Source of the DNA: Patescibacteria group bacterium
GTDB lineage: Bacteria; Patescibacteriota; Minisyncoccia; Phycocordibacterales; UBA1006
Reading direction: 5' to 3'
Assembly (NCBI GenBank): GCA_020428615.1
Contig: JAGQMO010000001.1
Location: 1 to 10,431 of the forward strand
Length of the DNA: 10,431 nt
The position numbers and the translations under genes were made by a program. The notes beneath the pieces are model-generated. The model was given only the letters and a program-made list of their open reading frames with translations. It ran no database searches and was not told where the DNA came from. Positions 1 to 5,648 of this stretch are shown here, piece by piece (position 1 is the stretch's first letter; each line of letters begins with the position of its first letter).

Positions 1-269
1 TTGCAACGAATGCTAAAATGGGTGTTCAATTAATGCCGAAGGAACAGGCGAAGAAGAGCGATGTTGTTGGATCGTTTTGGGAAAAGTATCCCGATACCGT
101 CAAGGTATGGACGATTTCAGATGCCAGAGGAAATATCTACTCCCGCGAGCTCTGTGGTGGTCCGCATGTTTCTGAACTCTCTGAAATTGCACAATTCGGA
201 ATGTTCAAAATTACAAAAGAAGAATCAATTTCGGCAGGGGTCAGGCGGATTAAAGCCGTACTTGAATAA
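1..269 (+). CDS. alaS: Alanyl-tRNA synthetase, C-terminal end (5' part outside window)
   Basis: This is the 3' end of a gene entering from the left edge; the first complete codon in frame begins at base 3. AlaRS charges tRNA-Ala with alanine in the cytoplasm and clears mischarged Ser/Gly through its editing domain. The fragment is the end of that SAD/editing domain: CGGPHV (bases 153-170) supplies the C-x3-H zinc/editing ligands, and the tail FKITKEESISAGVRRIKAVL matches the family's closing strand-helix. The reading frame stops directly after this helix at TAA 267-269, so the C-terminal DHHA1/C-Ala domain of long bacterial AlaRS is absent. I recall such short forms as common in CPR genomes, but this was not checked. 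The stop codon touches the palindromic terminator. Identity is firm; whether the short end is original or a consequence of the neighbouring insertion is inference. Confidence 0.85.
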   Translation, partial: ATNAKMGVQLMPKEQAKKSDVVGSFWEKYPDTVKVWTISDARGNIYSRELCGGPHVSELSEIAQFGMFKITKEESISAGVRRIKAVLE

Positions 270-297
270 CAAAACCACGTAGCTACGTGGTTTTGTT
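268..297. terminator. 30-nt perfect palindrome, bidirectional terminator (copy A)
   Basis: The perfect inverted repeat is centred between bases 282 and 283, with GC-rich core CCACGTAGCTACGTGG flanked by an A-rich left arm and T-rich right arm. Read from either strand it gives a hairpin with an AGCT loop followed by T-rich sequence, so it can stop both alaS (plus) and the convergent TrmB-like gene (minus). All 30 bases recur exactly at 2288-2317. The last four codons and the TAG stop of the minus-strand gene lie inside it. Confidence 0.8.
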
Positions 298-1080
298 GTA
301 TTTCTTTGAATCTTTGTGCTCATACCATACCTTTTTATATAACTGACGCATATTATGTGCCAAAATAGGATCATGCATTTGAACCAAATAATGAGATTTT
401 ATATTTGTAATTATAGATATCACGTAGTCCCCAAGCACCCAGTAAGTTACTGTCACAGGATTTTCATCATTCCAAATGCGAATTTGTCTTCTTTTTATTT
501 TTTTTAAAGATTTGTTTTTTTCAACGTCCGCATCATTACTAAACATTTTTAGCTCAAATATTTTTGGAGCACGTTTCCAATACCATAAAATCCATTTTTG
601 ATATTTTGGAAATTCAACAAGACTTGTATCTTGAAAACCCCACCAGGTTGTTTGCTTAGTATCTTTCATACTTTTTTCCCATATTGCTGTTTGTTTATAT
701 AGAAAGTCTTCAATATTTGCTTCAGTTACTATTCTTACCTTAGGAGTTGGAATTGCTTTAGAGCGCGGAATTTCGGAAAGACTTGTAATTGCTTTCTTAA
801 TTGCATTTTTCTTTTTCCGGATATCTTCTTCTTTTAATTCTATATATTTTAAAAGGGAGCTGGTGGAATCAACAGTGTAGAATCTTTTATTTTTTCCATG
901 TTCAATAGAAACGATAGCTTTTTTAACTAATTCGTCAGCCGCTGCATATACTGTTGTTCTTTTTATTCCTGTAATCTCACTAATTGCCGTAGGAGTTAGT
1001 CTCCTATGTTCATACAGTGTTAGATAAACTTCGGCTTCAGTTGAATTTAGTCCCGCTTGTAGTAATAAATCAATAAGCAT
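283..1080 (-). CDS. TrmB-family transcriptional regulator
   Basis: A cytoplasmic DNA-binding protein of 265 residues. Residues about 5-70 form a TrmB-type winged helix: an initial helix (GLNSTEAEVYLTLY), a helix-turn-helix around 28-52 (TPTAISEITGIKRTTVYAAADEL) and a wing ending KNKRFYTV. A charged, probably coiled-coil helix follows at 73-103. The rest (about 113-255) resembles the PLD-like effector domain of TrmB-type regulators, without a catalytic HKD motif, and ends in the typical MRQLYKKVWYE helix. It is divergent from a solute-binding protein, and its own promoter overlaps inverted repeats in the shared region, so it probably regulates both genes in response to a small ligand. The ligand cannot be read from sequence. 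The start follows a perfect promoter by 6 nt. The last codons (NKTT, TAG) lie within the terminator palindrome. Family assignment is good; the regulated target is inferred. Confidence 0.8.
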   Translation of the reverse strand: MLIDLLLQAGLNSTEAEVYLTLYEHRRLTPTAISEITGIKRTTVYAAADELVKKAIVSIEHGKNKRFYTVDSTSSLLKYIELKEEDIRKKKNAIKKAITSLSEIPRSKAIPTPKVRIVTEANIEDFLYKQTAIWEKSMKDTKQTTWWGFQDTSLVEFPKYQKWILWYWKRAPKIFELKMFSNDADVEKNKSLKKIKRRQIRIWNDENPVTVTYWVLGDYVISIITNIKSHYLVQMHDPILAHNMRQLYKKVWYEHKDSKKYNKTT

Positions 1081-1086
1081 ACAGTT

Positions 1087-1115
1087 ATTATATTTTTTCT
1101 GAAATTTGTTGTCAA
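1087..1115 (-). promoter_or_regulatory. Perfect-consensus sigma70-type promoter of the TrmB-like gene
   Basis: On the minus strand TTGACA (1110-1115) and TATAAT (1087-1092) are separated by exactly 17 nt, both boxes matching consensus at all six positions. Only 6 nt separate the -10 box from the ATG at 1080, so transcription should begin at or within a base or two of the start codon, giving a leaderless mRNA. So strong a promoter on a regulator fits negative autoregulation. Confidence 0.85.
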
Positions 1116-1164
1116 ATAATAGTCGACAATAAATAACATAACATTATTTACTTATGTCAAGTAA
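1109..1164. promoter_or_regulatory. Cluster of inverted repeats, candidate TrmB-like operators
   Basis: Three inverted repeats lie between the divergent genes. TTGTC-N11-GACAA (1109-1129) overlaps the -35 of the regulator's promoter. TAAATAA-N7-TTATTTA (1130-1150) sits in the middle. TTACTT-N5-AAGTAA (1148-1164) overlaps the -35 region of the binding-protein promoter. A 10-nt palindrome TAACATGTTA (1162-1171) runs into its -10. Positions that would block both promoters are what a divergently encoded repressor would use. The repeats are seen directly; binding is inferred, and AT-rich DNA yields such repeats fairly often. Confidence 0.5.
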
Positions 1165-1175
1165 CATGTTATAAG
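1147..1175 (+). promoter_or_regulatory. Promoter of the solute-binding protein gene
   Basis: TTTACT (1147-1152), 17 nt, then TATAAG (1170-1175) preceded by TGT (1167-1169), an extended -10. Eight nt separate the -10 from the ATG at 1184 and there is no Shine-Dalgarno, so the transcript should be leaderless or nearly so. The -35 overlaps the inverted repeat TTACTT-N5-AAGTAA. Confidence 0.65.
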
Positions 1176-1183
1176 ATGAATAT

Positions 1184-2284
1184 ATGAAAAGAAATATTGG
1201 AATTATAGGGGTGATCATTTTAATAATATTATGTATCACTAACATCATTCGAAATACAGAAACAAACAAAGATCAAATTGTATTTGGTAGTATTCTTATA
1301 CAAACTGGAGAGGGTGCTTCTTGGGGAGAAGCATCTCTTAATGGTGTTGATCTCGCTATTCAAGATATTAATCAACATGGTGGGTTACTTGGAAAACAAG
1401 TCAAGGTAATCCATGAAGATGATCAGGGTGATCCAAAGAAAACGGTGAGCGCCTTTAGAAAATTAACTGAAATTAATGGAGTTGATTTTATTATAGGCCC
1501 TACGTGGTCAAATGTCGGACTTTCGATTATTGATTTGATTGATAATGAAGTTGTTGTTTCTCCTAGTCTTGGAAAAGCGGAATTTAATGAATCTAGTGAT
1601 TATGTTTTTAATACATGGATGCACGATTACATTTTATCTGAAAATGTTGCCGAATACGTGTACAATAAAGGTTATAGAAAAATTGTTATTCTTGGAGCTA
1701 ATGATGTTTGGGTGAATGAGCAAACGAGCGCAGTTGAATCTAAATTTAGAGAACTTGGCGGAGAAATTTCCTATCAATTTGAACCAACCCCTGATCGAAT
1801 AGACATGAGAACAGAGTTAATTAAAATACGCAATATGAATGCAGACGCTATTGTAATAACATCAGACGGATATGATATTACAAGTCGTTATGGTCGTCAG
1901 TTATCTGAACTTGATATTGTATTACCTGTGTTTGGTATTACATTTGATGAAAATGTACTTCAAAATTGTGCTAGTGCATGTGATGGATGGGTATATCTAT
2001 CTGGGTTAACACCACTAAAAGACTTTGAATTACGTTATAAAGATGTATACAATCGAAGTATTGAGGTTGGTGCAGATAGTGCATATGATGCGGTAATGAT
2101 GATTGCTGAAGCTATAAATGAAACAGGAAGTACAGAACCTGAAAAAATAAAAGATTATCTTAATGATATTAGGGAATACAATGGAGTATCAGGACGCCTT
2201 GTTTCTGACGGCAAGGGGGGCTTCACTAAAGGATATAAAATTTTCAAAGTGGAAAATGGAGTATCTACTGAAATATCTCACTAA
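1184..2284 (+). CDS. Membrane-anchored solute-binding protein, Leu/Ile/Val type (Peripla_BP_6)
   Basis: A 366-residue periplasmic-binding-fold protein of the LivJ/amide-binding family. A hydrophobic segment at residues 4-22 anchors or exports it. The first lobe opens with FGSILIQTGEGASWGEASLNGVDLAIQ (34-60, shown here by its ends FGSIL and DLAIQ), a hallmark of the family, followed by ligand-loop GPTWSN (105-110). The hinge and second lobe include KIVILGANDVW (166-176), ADAIVITSDG (220-229) and SAYDAVMMIAEAI (299-311). It closes with YNGVSGRLVSDGKGG (332-346). No lipobox is convincing: Cys17 is preceded by IIL rather than a small residue, so an uncleaved N-terminal anchor is more likely. Cys262 and Cys266 could form a disulfide. 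No permease or ATPase partner is encoded here, so it may serve a distant transporter or act as a sensor. The ligand is unknown. The start is fixed by the promoter and by an early stop in the ATG at 1176. Confidence 0.8.
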   Translation: MKRNIGIIGVIILIILCITNIIRNTETNKDQIVFGSILIQTGEGASWGEASLNGVDLAIQDINQHGGLLGKQVKVIHEDDQGDPKKTVSAFRKLTEINGVDFIIGPTWSNVGLSIIDLIDNEVVVSPSLGKAEFNESSDYVFNTWMHDYILSENVAEYVYNKGYRKIVILGANDVWVNEQTSAVESKFRELGGEISYQFEPTPDRIDMRTELIKIRNMNADAIVITSDGYDITSRYGRQLSELDIVLPVFGITFDENVLQNCASACDGWVYLSGLTPLKDFELRYKDVYNRSIEVGADSAYDAVMMIAEAINETGSTEPEKIKDYLNDIREYNGVSGRLVSDGKGGFTKGYKIFKVENGVSTEISH

Positions 2285-2286
2285 AT

Positions 2287-2320
2287 AAAACAAAACCACG
2301 TAGCTACGTGGTTTTGTTTT
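2287..2320. terminator. 34-nt perfect palindrome, terminator (copy B)
   Basis: The perfect inverted repeat, centred between 2303 and 2304, contains the same 30 bases as copy A (268-297), here extended by two A/T pairs on each side. It starts 2 nt after the stop codon of the solute-binding protein gene and ends in a T-rich tract, so it should terminate that transcript. Its T-rich side abuts the -10 of the next gene, leaving no room for a normal -35 outside the hairpin. Confidence 0.8.
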
Positions 2321-2321
2321 G

Positions 2322-2330
2322 TGTTATACT
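2322..2330 (+). promoter_or_regulatory. Extended -10 promoter of the envelope operon
   Basis: TGTTATACT combines TG-n with TATACT (5 of 6 to consensus). No -35 is recognisable at the expected distance, because that region is the terminator hairpin; an extended -10 can compensate. The ATG at 2338 follows after 7 nt, implying a leaderless message. Confidence 0.65.
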
Positions 2331-2337
2331 TTAACGT

Positions 2338-2661
2338 ATGAAAAAGGTATTTGAATTTATACTTGTTCTCATTATTTTTTACGGAGTGTACTCGGTGTTT
2401 CACCAAGTAGCCCCACTTCTTTTTGATGCGCCAAAACTCTGGGCAGTCGTGGTCGTTAGTTTAATCGTTTCAGCACTCCTTCTCTTTTTGTATGGATATG
2501 TTGCTACTCTTTCAACAAAGAAAAAATTGAGAAGGAGAATTAGAGATTTGGAGGGGAATCTTGAAGAAAAAGAGAAAGAACTTAAGGAAGCTGTTAAGTT
2601 CAAACAGGCGATTGAAACAGAAGCTGAGGAAAGTGTTCTCAAAGAGGATGTGACCGGATAA
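2338..2661 (+). CDS. Small two-helix membrane protein with coiled-coil tail
   Basis: I do not recognise a named family. The 107-residue product has two predicted membrane segments (about residues 5-21 and 35-57), then a highly charged tail (62-99, KKKLRRRIRDLEGNLEEKEK and onward) with the heptad look of a coiled coil. The basic cluster KKKLRRR immediately after the second helix suggests that the tail is cytoplasmic, so both ends would be inside. The layout recalls LapA-like small membrane proteins, but no motif proves a relationship. It is the first gene of an operon, with 2 nt to the next start, so it probably works with the actin-like protein and the large membrane protein downstream, perhaps as a membrane tether. 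The start is supported by the extended -10 seven nt upstream. Confidence 0.7.
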   Translation: MKKVFEFILVLIIFYGVYSVFHQVAPLLFDAPKLWAVVVVSLIVSALLLFLYGYVATLSTKKKLRRRIRDLEGNLEEKEKELKEAVKFKQAIETEAEESVLKEDVTG

Positions 2662-2663
2662 CC

Positions 2664-3803
2664 ATGTCAAAAAAAATTGCAACAATTGAACATGTTATTG
2701 TATTTGATATCGACAGCACCAGTGTTGGAGCATCTGTTGTTCGCTGTGGCAAAGATGTTTCGGGTGCACTACTTGAAAGAAATGAGTTGTTTTCTTTGAG
2801 AAAATACATTACCAATGGAAACGAATATCCGTTCGAACGTTTTTTTCATCAAACGCTTCAAACACTCAAATCAGTAGCCCAAGAGACTCAACTTCATGCG
2901 CTCGTTCCTGTTCAGAAGGTTCTTGTGAATGTTGCAGTGCCTTGGTCAAGTGTACAAAAGCAAATTATTACGTATCAAAAAAAGAAACCGTTTATTGTTA
3001 CAGAAGTGTTGCTTGACGAATTGCTCGCACAGCGAACGGCGGGTATGTTTGAACACAATCGTGAGTTCATAGAACATGATGTTGAGGTTGTTGACCATCG
3101 CGTGCTTGATGTATACGGCAACGGTTACCCGTTGCGAAACGCGATAGGAAAAGAAATGAGCTATTTGGAGCTTCACACACTTGCAAGTGTCATGTCGCGA
3201 GAAACAAAACAAACTTTCACGAAAACCGTTGAAGCGGTCTTTCACCAAACTCCAGAATTTGTTTCAAATACATTCGTATGTTATCAAGGAGTACAATCAT
3301 ATTTACCTCATGTAAATAATGCCATTGTTGTTGATATCTCAGGAGAGGTAACGGAGGTGTTGGTGATTCGTGATGACCATTTAGAAAACATGGGCTCAAT
3401 TCCGGTCGGTCTTCATCATATGATTCGTTCATTAAGGGATCATTTGAATGTTCCTATAGAAAAAGCACATTCCCTCATGCGTTTAGATGGTGATGATTAT
3501 CTTGATGATCACTATAAGATGTCAATTGAAACAGCATTGCACGATGCTTTCGGTTTTTGGTTTAAGGCATTCTATAATCTCCTTGATCAATATGCACGAA
3601 ATGGATTATTGCCTCACACGATCGTATTGAAATCACCTCAGGACACATTAGAATGGTGTCGCGTTCGCATTCTCAAGGAAGATCGTTTGAAAGAGCACAT
3701 GCATGCATCAGGTCGTATTGAACTTATCACATTCAACCAACCAGAAAAAAAATCTGATGATATCGAGCTTGCTCTTGTGAGTTCGGTTTTGGCACATCTC
3801 TAG
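2664..3803 (+). CDS. PilM/FtsA-like actin-fold ATPase domain protein
   Basis: A 379-residue cytoplasmic protein with the hallmarks of the actin/Hsp70 ATPase fold as used by FtsA and the type IV pilus protein PilM. Phosphate-1 loop: VIVFDIDSTSVGASVV (11-26). Phosphate-2 loop: AIVVDISGEVTEVLVI (220-235), followed by the connecting GSIPVGLHHMIRSL stretch. The expected adenosine motif (a Gly-rich turn) is replaced by HTIVLKSPQDT (318-328), so nucleotide binding may be altered. No signal peptide or membrane segment is seen. It lies between two membrane-protein genes (2 nt and 4 nt gaps), which fits a PilM-like role: a cytoplasmic ring or adaptor bound to the cytoplasmic end of a membrane partner. 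FtsA is a less likely alternative because no ftsZ is adjacent and no C-terminal amphipathic membrane-binding helix is evident. Confidence 0.6.
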   Translation: MSKKIATIEHVIVFDIDSTSVGASVVRCGKDVSGALLERNELFSLRKYITNGNEYPFERFFHQTLQTLKSVAQETQLHALVPVQKVLVNVAVPWSSVQKQIITYQKKKPFIVTEVLLDELLAQRTAGMFEHNREFIEHDVEVVDHRVLDVYGNGYPLRNAIGKEMSYLELHTLASVMSRETKQTFTKTVEAVFHQTPEFVSNTFVCYQGVQSYLPHVNNAIVVDISGEVTEVLVIRDDHLENMGSIPVGLHHMIRSLRDHLNVPIEKAHSLMRLDGDDYLDDHYKMSIETALHDAFGFWFKAFYNLLDQYARNGLLPHTIVLKSPQDTLEWCRVRILKEDRLKEHMHASGRIELITFNQPEKKSDDIELALVSSVLAHL

Positions 3804-3807
3804 TTTC

Positions 3808-5115
3808 ATGGACGGCATTAAACGAAAAAAACGAACACCTAAAACAACAAGAACGAGCCAACCTCGTTCTCTTTCAGAGGAACAACACGTTGCGGATAAT
3901 TCTGATGTTGTGGGTGAACAAAAAAAGAAAAAGTGCATCCTGCAGCAGAGTAAACACATAACTCCAGAGCATCACTATGTACGGATACAAAAAATAGTAC
4001 GTGCTCGTTGGACACATATTCTCTTGCGGTTTGTGGTCGTCATGGGAGCACTCATGTTGATTGCTAACCATAGAGAGAAGACAACTATAGATATACGCCC
4101 GCATCTTGAATATGTAGCCCTTGATAGGGTAGTTCGAGCAGAACGAAATCCTCAAGAAGGAGAACTTGGTTTTGAAATTGTTGCGCTTTCTGATGAAGTA
4201 TCCCTCCCAGTTACTGCCTCTTCAGAACGAGCAGTTGAACGCTATGCGTCAGGGGAGGTAACTGTAGTCAATGATTACAGTTCTGAACCTCAACGTCTCG
4301 TAGTGGGAACTCGATTTGAATCCGCCAGTGGTAAAATTTTTATGTTGGATGATGATGTGATTGTTCCCGGTAAAACAGGAGAAGAAAAAGGCACACTCAC
4401 CGTGAACGTGCATGCGAAAGACTCTGGAGAATCTTATAACATTGATAGTACTGATTTCACCTTACCAGGATTCAAAGAAGCTGGCTTGACTGAAAAGTAT
4501 AACCGACTCTACGCGTTTTCTCAAAAACCTTTTGATGGAGGGTTTGTCGGGACAGAACCATACATTGGTGATGAAGAGTCTCTTGCCTATGAACATAAAG
4601 CACAAAATATGTTGTTAGATCGTCTTTCTCTTCGACTTGAAAAAGAGAAGACCGATAAACTTCTCTTAATACAGAAGAGCATCCAAGTGCAATATCGTGA
4701 TGCTGAGTTCATCATTGATGAGTCCGGAACGACAGGTATTCTCACCACAAAGGGAACTATTTTTGCGCTTGCTGTTGGTCGCGACAATTTGGAAAATTTT
4801 ATTAATCAACAGACATTCCCAGAACATGAAGCATATATGATAGCTCCTCGTGATCTTCAAGTTCTATTAAATGGAACTTCAATAGATTTTGAGCATCAAC
4901 AAGCAATTTCGGTAACCGTTTCTGGTTCGCCAATGTTCTCATGGTATGTTGATGAATCACTCGTCAAAAAAACACTCCGAGGTGTTCACTTCTCTGATTT
5001 GCCATATGTATTTGAGTTGATGCCGAGCGTTGATCGCGCACATACAGACGTTCGTCCATTTTGGAAAAACCGCGTATCATCAAACATTAATCGCATCGTT
5101 GTACATGTTCAGTAA
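3808..5115 (+). CDS. Single-pass membrane protein with baseplate-J-like ectodomain
   Basis: A 435-residue protein. A Lys/Arg-rich N-terminus (1-69, including KRKKRTPKTTRT and EQKKKK) should be cytoplasmic, a single helix spans about 70-87 (HILLRFVVVMGALMLIANH), and residues 88-435 would be outside. The ectodomain segment 142-222 reads as a beta-rich repeat, with YASGEVTVVNDYSSEP, VVGTRFESASGKIFML, VPGKTGEEKGTLTVNV and NIDSTDFTLPGF. Its pattern resembles baseplate-J/gp47-type domains; I have seen it in hypothetical proteins of CPR genomes. The C-terminal part ends in RPFWKNRVSSNINRIVVHV, a plausible conserved closing motif. Topology (short inside, one helix, large outside) matches PilN-like partners of PilM, but no PilN motif is seen. 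It probably forms an envelope or surface structure with its operon partners. Family naming is tentative; topology is solid. Confidence 0.6.
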   Translation: MDGIKRKKRTPKTTRTSQPRSLSEEQHVADNSDVVGEQKKKKCILQQSKHITPEHHYVRIQKIVRARWTHILLRFVVVMGALMLIANHREKTTIDIRPHLEYVALDRVVRAERNPQEGELGFEIVALSDEVSLPVTASSERAVERYASGEVTVVNDYSSEPQRLVVGTRFESASGKIFMLDDDVIVPGKTGEEKGTLTVNVHAKDSGESYNIDSTDFTLPGFKEAGLTEKYNRLYAFSQKPFDGGFVGTEPYIGDEESLAYEHKAQNMLLDRLSLRLEKEKTDKLLLIQKSIQVQYRDAEFIIDESGTTGILTTKGTIFALAVGRDNLENFINQQTFPEHEAYMIAPRDLQVLLNGTSIDFEHQQAISVTVSGSPMFSWYVDESLVKKTLRGVHFSDLPYVFELMPSVDRAHTDVRPFWKNRVSSNINRIVVHVQ

Positions 5116-5154
5116 TACCTTGAATATATAGATCTCCTTGATGCTCTTTACTTG

Positions 5155-5182
5155 TTGACTAAAATATGCTTTCTGCTAATAT
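5155..5182 (+). promoter_or_regulatory. infA promoter (decides the infA start)
   Basis: TTGACT (5155-5160), a 16-nt spacer, then TAATAT (5177-5182) preceded by TGC (5174-5176), giving an extended -10 with a near-consensus -35. Transcription should begin near A5190, leaving about 6 nt before the ATG at 5196. The upstream in-frame ATGs at 5166 and 5181 lie inside the promoter and cannot be on this message. No terminator separates this promoter from the upstream operon. Confidence 0.75.
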
Positions 5183-5195
5183 GGTCGCTATCGCA

Positions 5196-5411
5196 ATGAG
5201 CACAGATGAAAAGAATATAAAAGTTGGCGTAGTGGTGGAAAATCTTCCGAATACCATGTTTCGCGTTCAGTTTGAGGATCAAGAAGAGCCAGAGCTCGCG
5301 TACCTCGCTGGAAAGATGAAATTATACCGTATTAGAATTCTTGTTGGTGACAAGGTAGAAGTTCTCCTCGACCCCTATGGAGGGAAAGGACGCATTATCA
5401 AAAGACTCTAA
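5196..5411 (+). CDS. infA: Translation initiation factor IF-1
   Basis: IF-1 occupies the A site of the 30S subunit during initiation. The 71-residue product is a single OB fold: NLPNTMFRVQFEDQEEPELA, then GKMKLYRIRILVGDKVEVLL and DPYGGKGRIIKRL, all diagnostic. E. coli IF-1 is 72 residues, supporting the ATG at 5196. A longer frame from 5166 (81 residues) would add MLSANMVAIA, which has no counterpart in the family and overlaps the promoter. The usual AHISGK appears as AYLAGK. It opens the ribosomal block and is followed by rpmJ, as in many bacteria, but the usual secY-adk-map upstream is missing. No Shine-Dalgarno is present. Identity is firm. Confidence 0.95.
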   Translation: MSTDEKNIKVGVVVENLPNTMFRVQFEDQEEPELAYLAGKMKLYRIRILVGDKVEVLLDPYGGKGRIIKRL

Positions 5412-5424
5412 ATTGTACGGTATT

Positions 5425-5456
5425 TTTCTATGTTACCCGCTCATGAGACATAGGAA
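5425..5456 (+). other. Hairpin between infA and rpmJ
   Basis: TTTCTATGT (5425-5433) can pair with ACATAGGAA (5448-5456), nine pairs including one G-T wobble, around a 14-nt loop. It is too poor in GC and lacks the T-run of a normal terminator. It may stabilise the infA 3' end, attenuate read-through, or mean nothing. Confidence 0.35.
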
Positions 5457-5472
5457 ACATATTTTACATGAT

Positions 5473-5481
5473 TGTTATACG
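5473..5481 (+). promoter_or_regulatory. Extended -10 promoter of rpmJ
   Basis: TGTTATACG: TG-n followed by TATACG (4 of 6 to consensus), 5 nt before the rpmJ ATG at 5487. It is almost the same as the box before the gene at 2338. No -35 is evident. If used, the message is leaderless. Confidence 0.5.
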
Positions 5482-5486
5482 TATAT

Positions 5487-5600
5487 ATGAAAGTTAAATC
5501 TTCAATTAAAAAACGAAGCCCAGACGACAAAATCGTACGCCGTAAGGGTCGTTTGTATCTTATTAATAAAAAGAATCCACGAAACAAGGCGCGACAGTAG
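5487..5600 (+). CDS. rpmJ: 50S ribosomal protein bL36, cysteine-free form
   Basis: A 37-residue basic protein, MKVKSSIKKRSPDDKIVRRK followed by GRLYLINKKNPRNKARQ. Its position between infA and rpsM is the classic one, and the MKV.SS.KK...DDKIVRRKGR pattern is bL36. It binds 23S rRNA in the large subunit. The zinc-binding form has Cys at KKxCxxCK, a third Cys in the middle and a His near the end. Here these positions read KKRSPDDK, LYLIN and NPRN, so all four ligands are gone and this is the zinc-independent (C-minus) type. It starts 5 nt after an extended -10 box. The gene is short and easily missed, but its identity is clear. Confidence 0.93.
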   Translation: MKVKSSIKKRSPDDKIVRRKGRLYLINKKNPRNKARQ

Positions 5601-5612
5601 CATTGATTGTTT

Positions 5613-5642
5613 TTGTGATATTAGCAACTGATAAACTATAGT
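5613..5642 (+). promoter_or_regulatory. Candidate promoter of rpsM
   Basis: TTGTGA (5613-5618), 18 nt, TATAGT (5637-5642, 5 of 6), then 6 nt to the ATG at 5649. The 48-nt rpmJ-rpsM gap has no other obvious content. This is an internal, leaderless-type promoter within the operon. Confidence 0.5.
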
Positions 5643-5648
5643 TAAAGT

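Larger units (their letters stand above)
268..2320. other. Candidate inserted cassette bracketed by identical palindromes
   Basis: Two exact copies of a 30-nt palindrome in direct order enclose a divergent regulator/binding-protein pair that is visibly richer in A/T than the flanking housekeeping genes. Removing one palindrome plus the pair would leave alaS, one terminator and then the TGTTATACT promoter of the gene at 2338, a normal arrangement. This suggests the pair was inserted at, or can recombine out through, the terminator. No transposase, integrase or further target duplication is visible, so the mechanism is unknown and the mobile status is inference. Confidence 0.4.

Noticed and set aside
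1184..1250. Lipoprotein signal with Cys17 in the solute-binding protein
   Set aside because: The residues before the Cys (IIL) do not fit a lipobox, which needs a small residue at -1.
268..2320. Insertion sequence or transposon
   Set aside because: The enclosed genes encode a regulator and a binding protein; no transposase or integrase and no separate target-site duplication is seen, so only a repeat-bracketed cassette can be claimed.
2400..2642. Minus-strand open frame opposite the coiled-coil membrane protein gene
   Set aside because: Ser-rich antisense shadow; the plus-strand gene has a promoter, two clear membrane helices and operon spacing.
5118..5141. Direct repeat CCTTGA (twice) upstream of infA
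   Set aside because: Six-base repeats are expected by chance and the copies do not align with promoter elements.
5166..5195. N-terminal extension of IF-1 from the upstream ATG
   Set aside because: Overlaps the -35/-10 promoter elements and has no counterpart in the IF-1 family.
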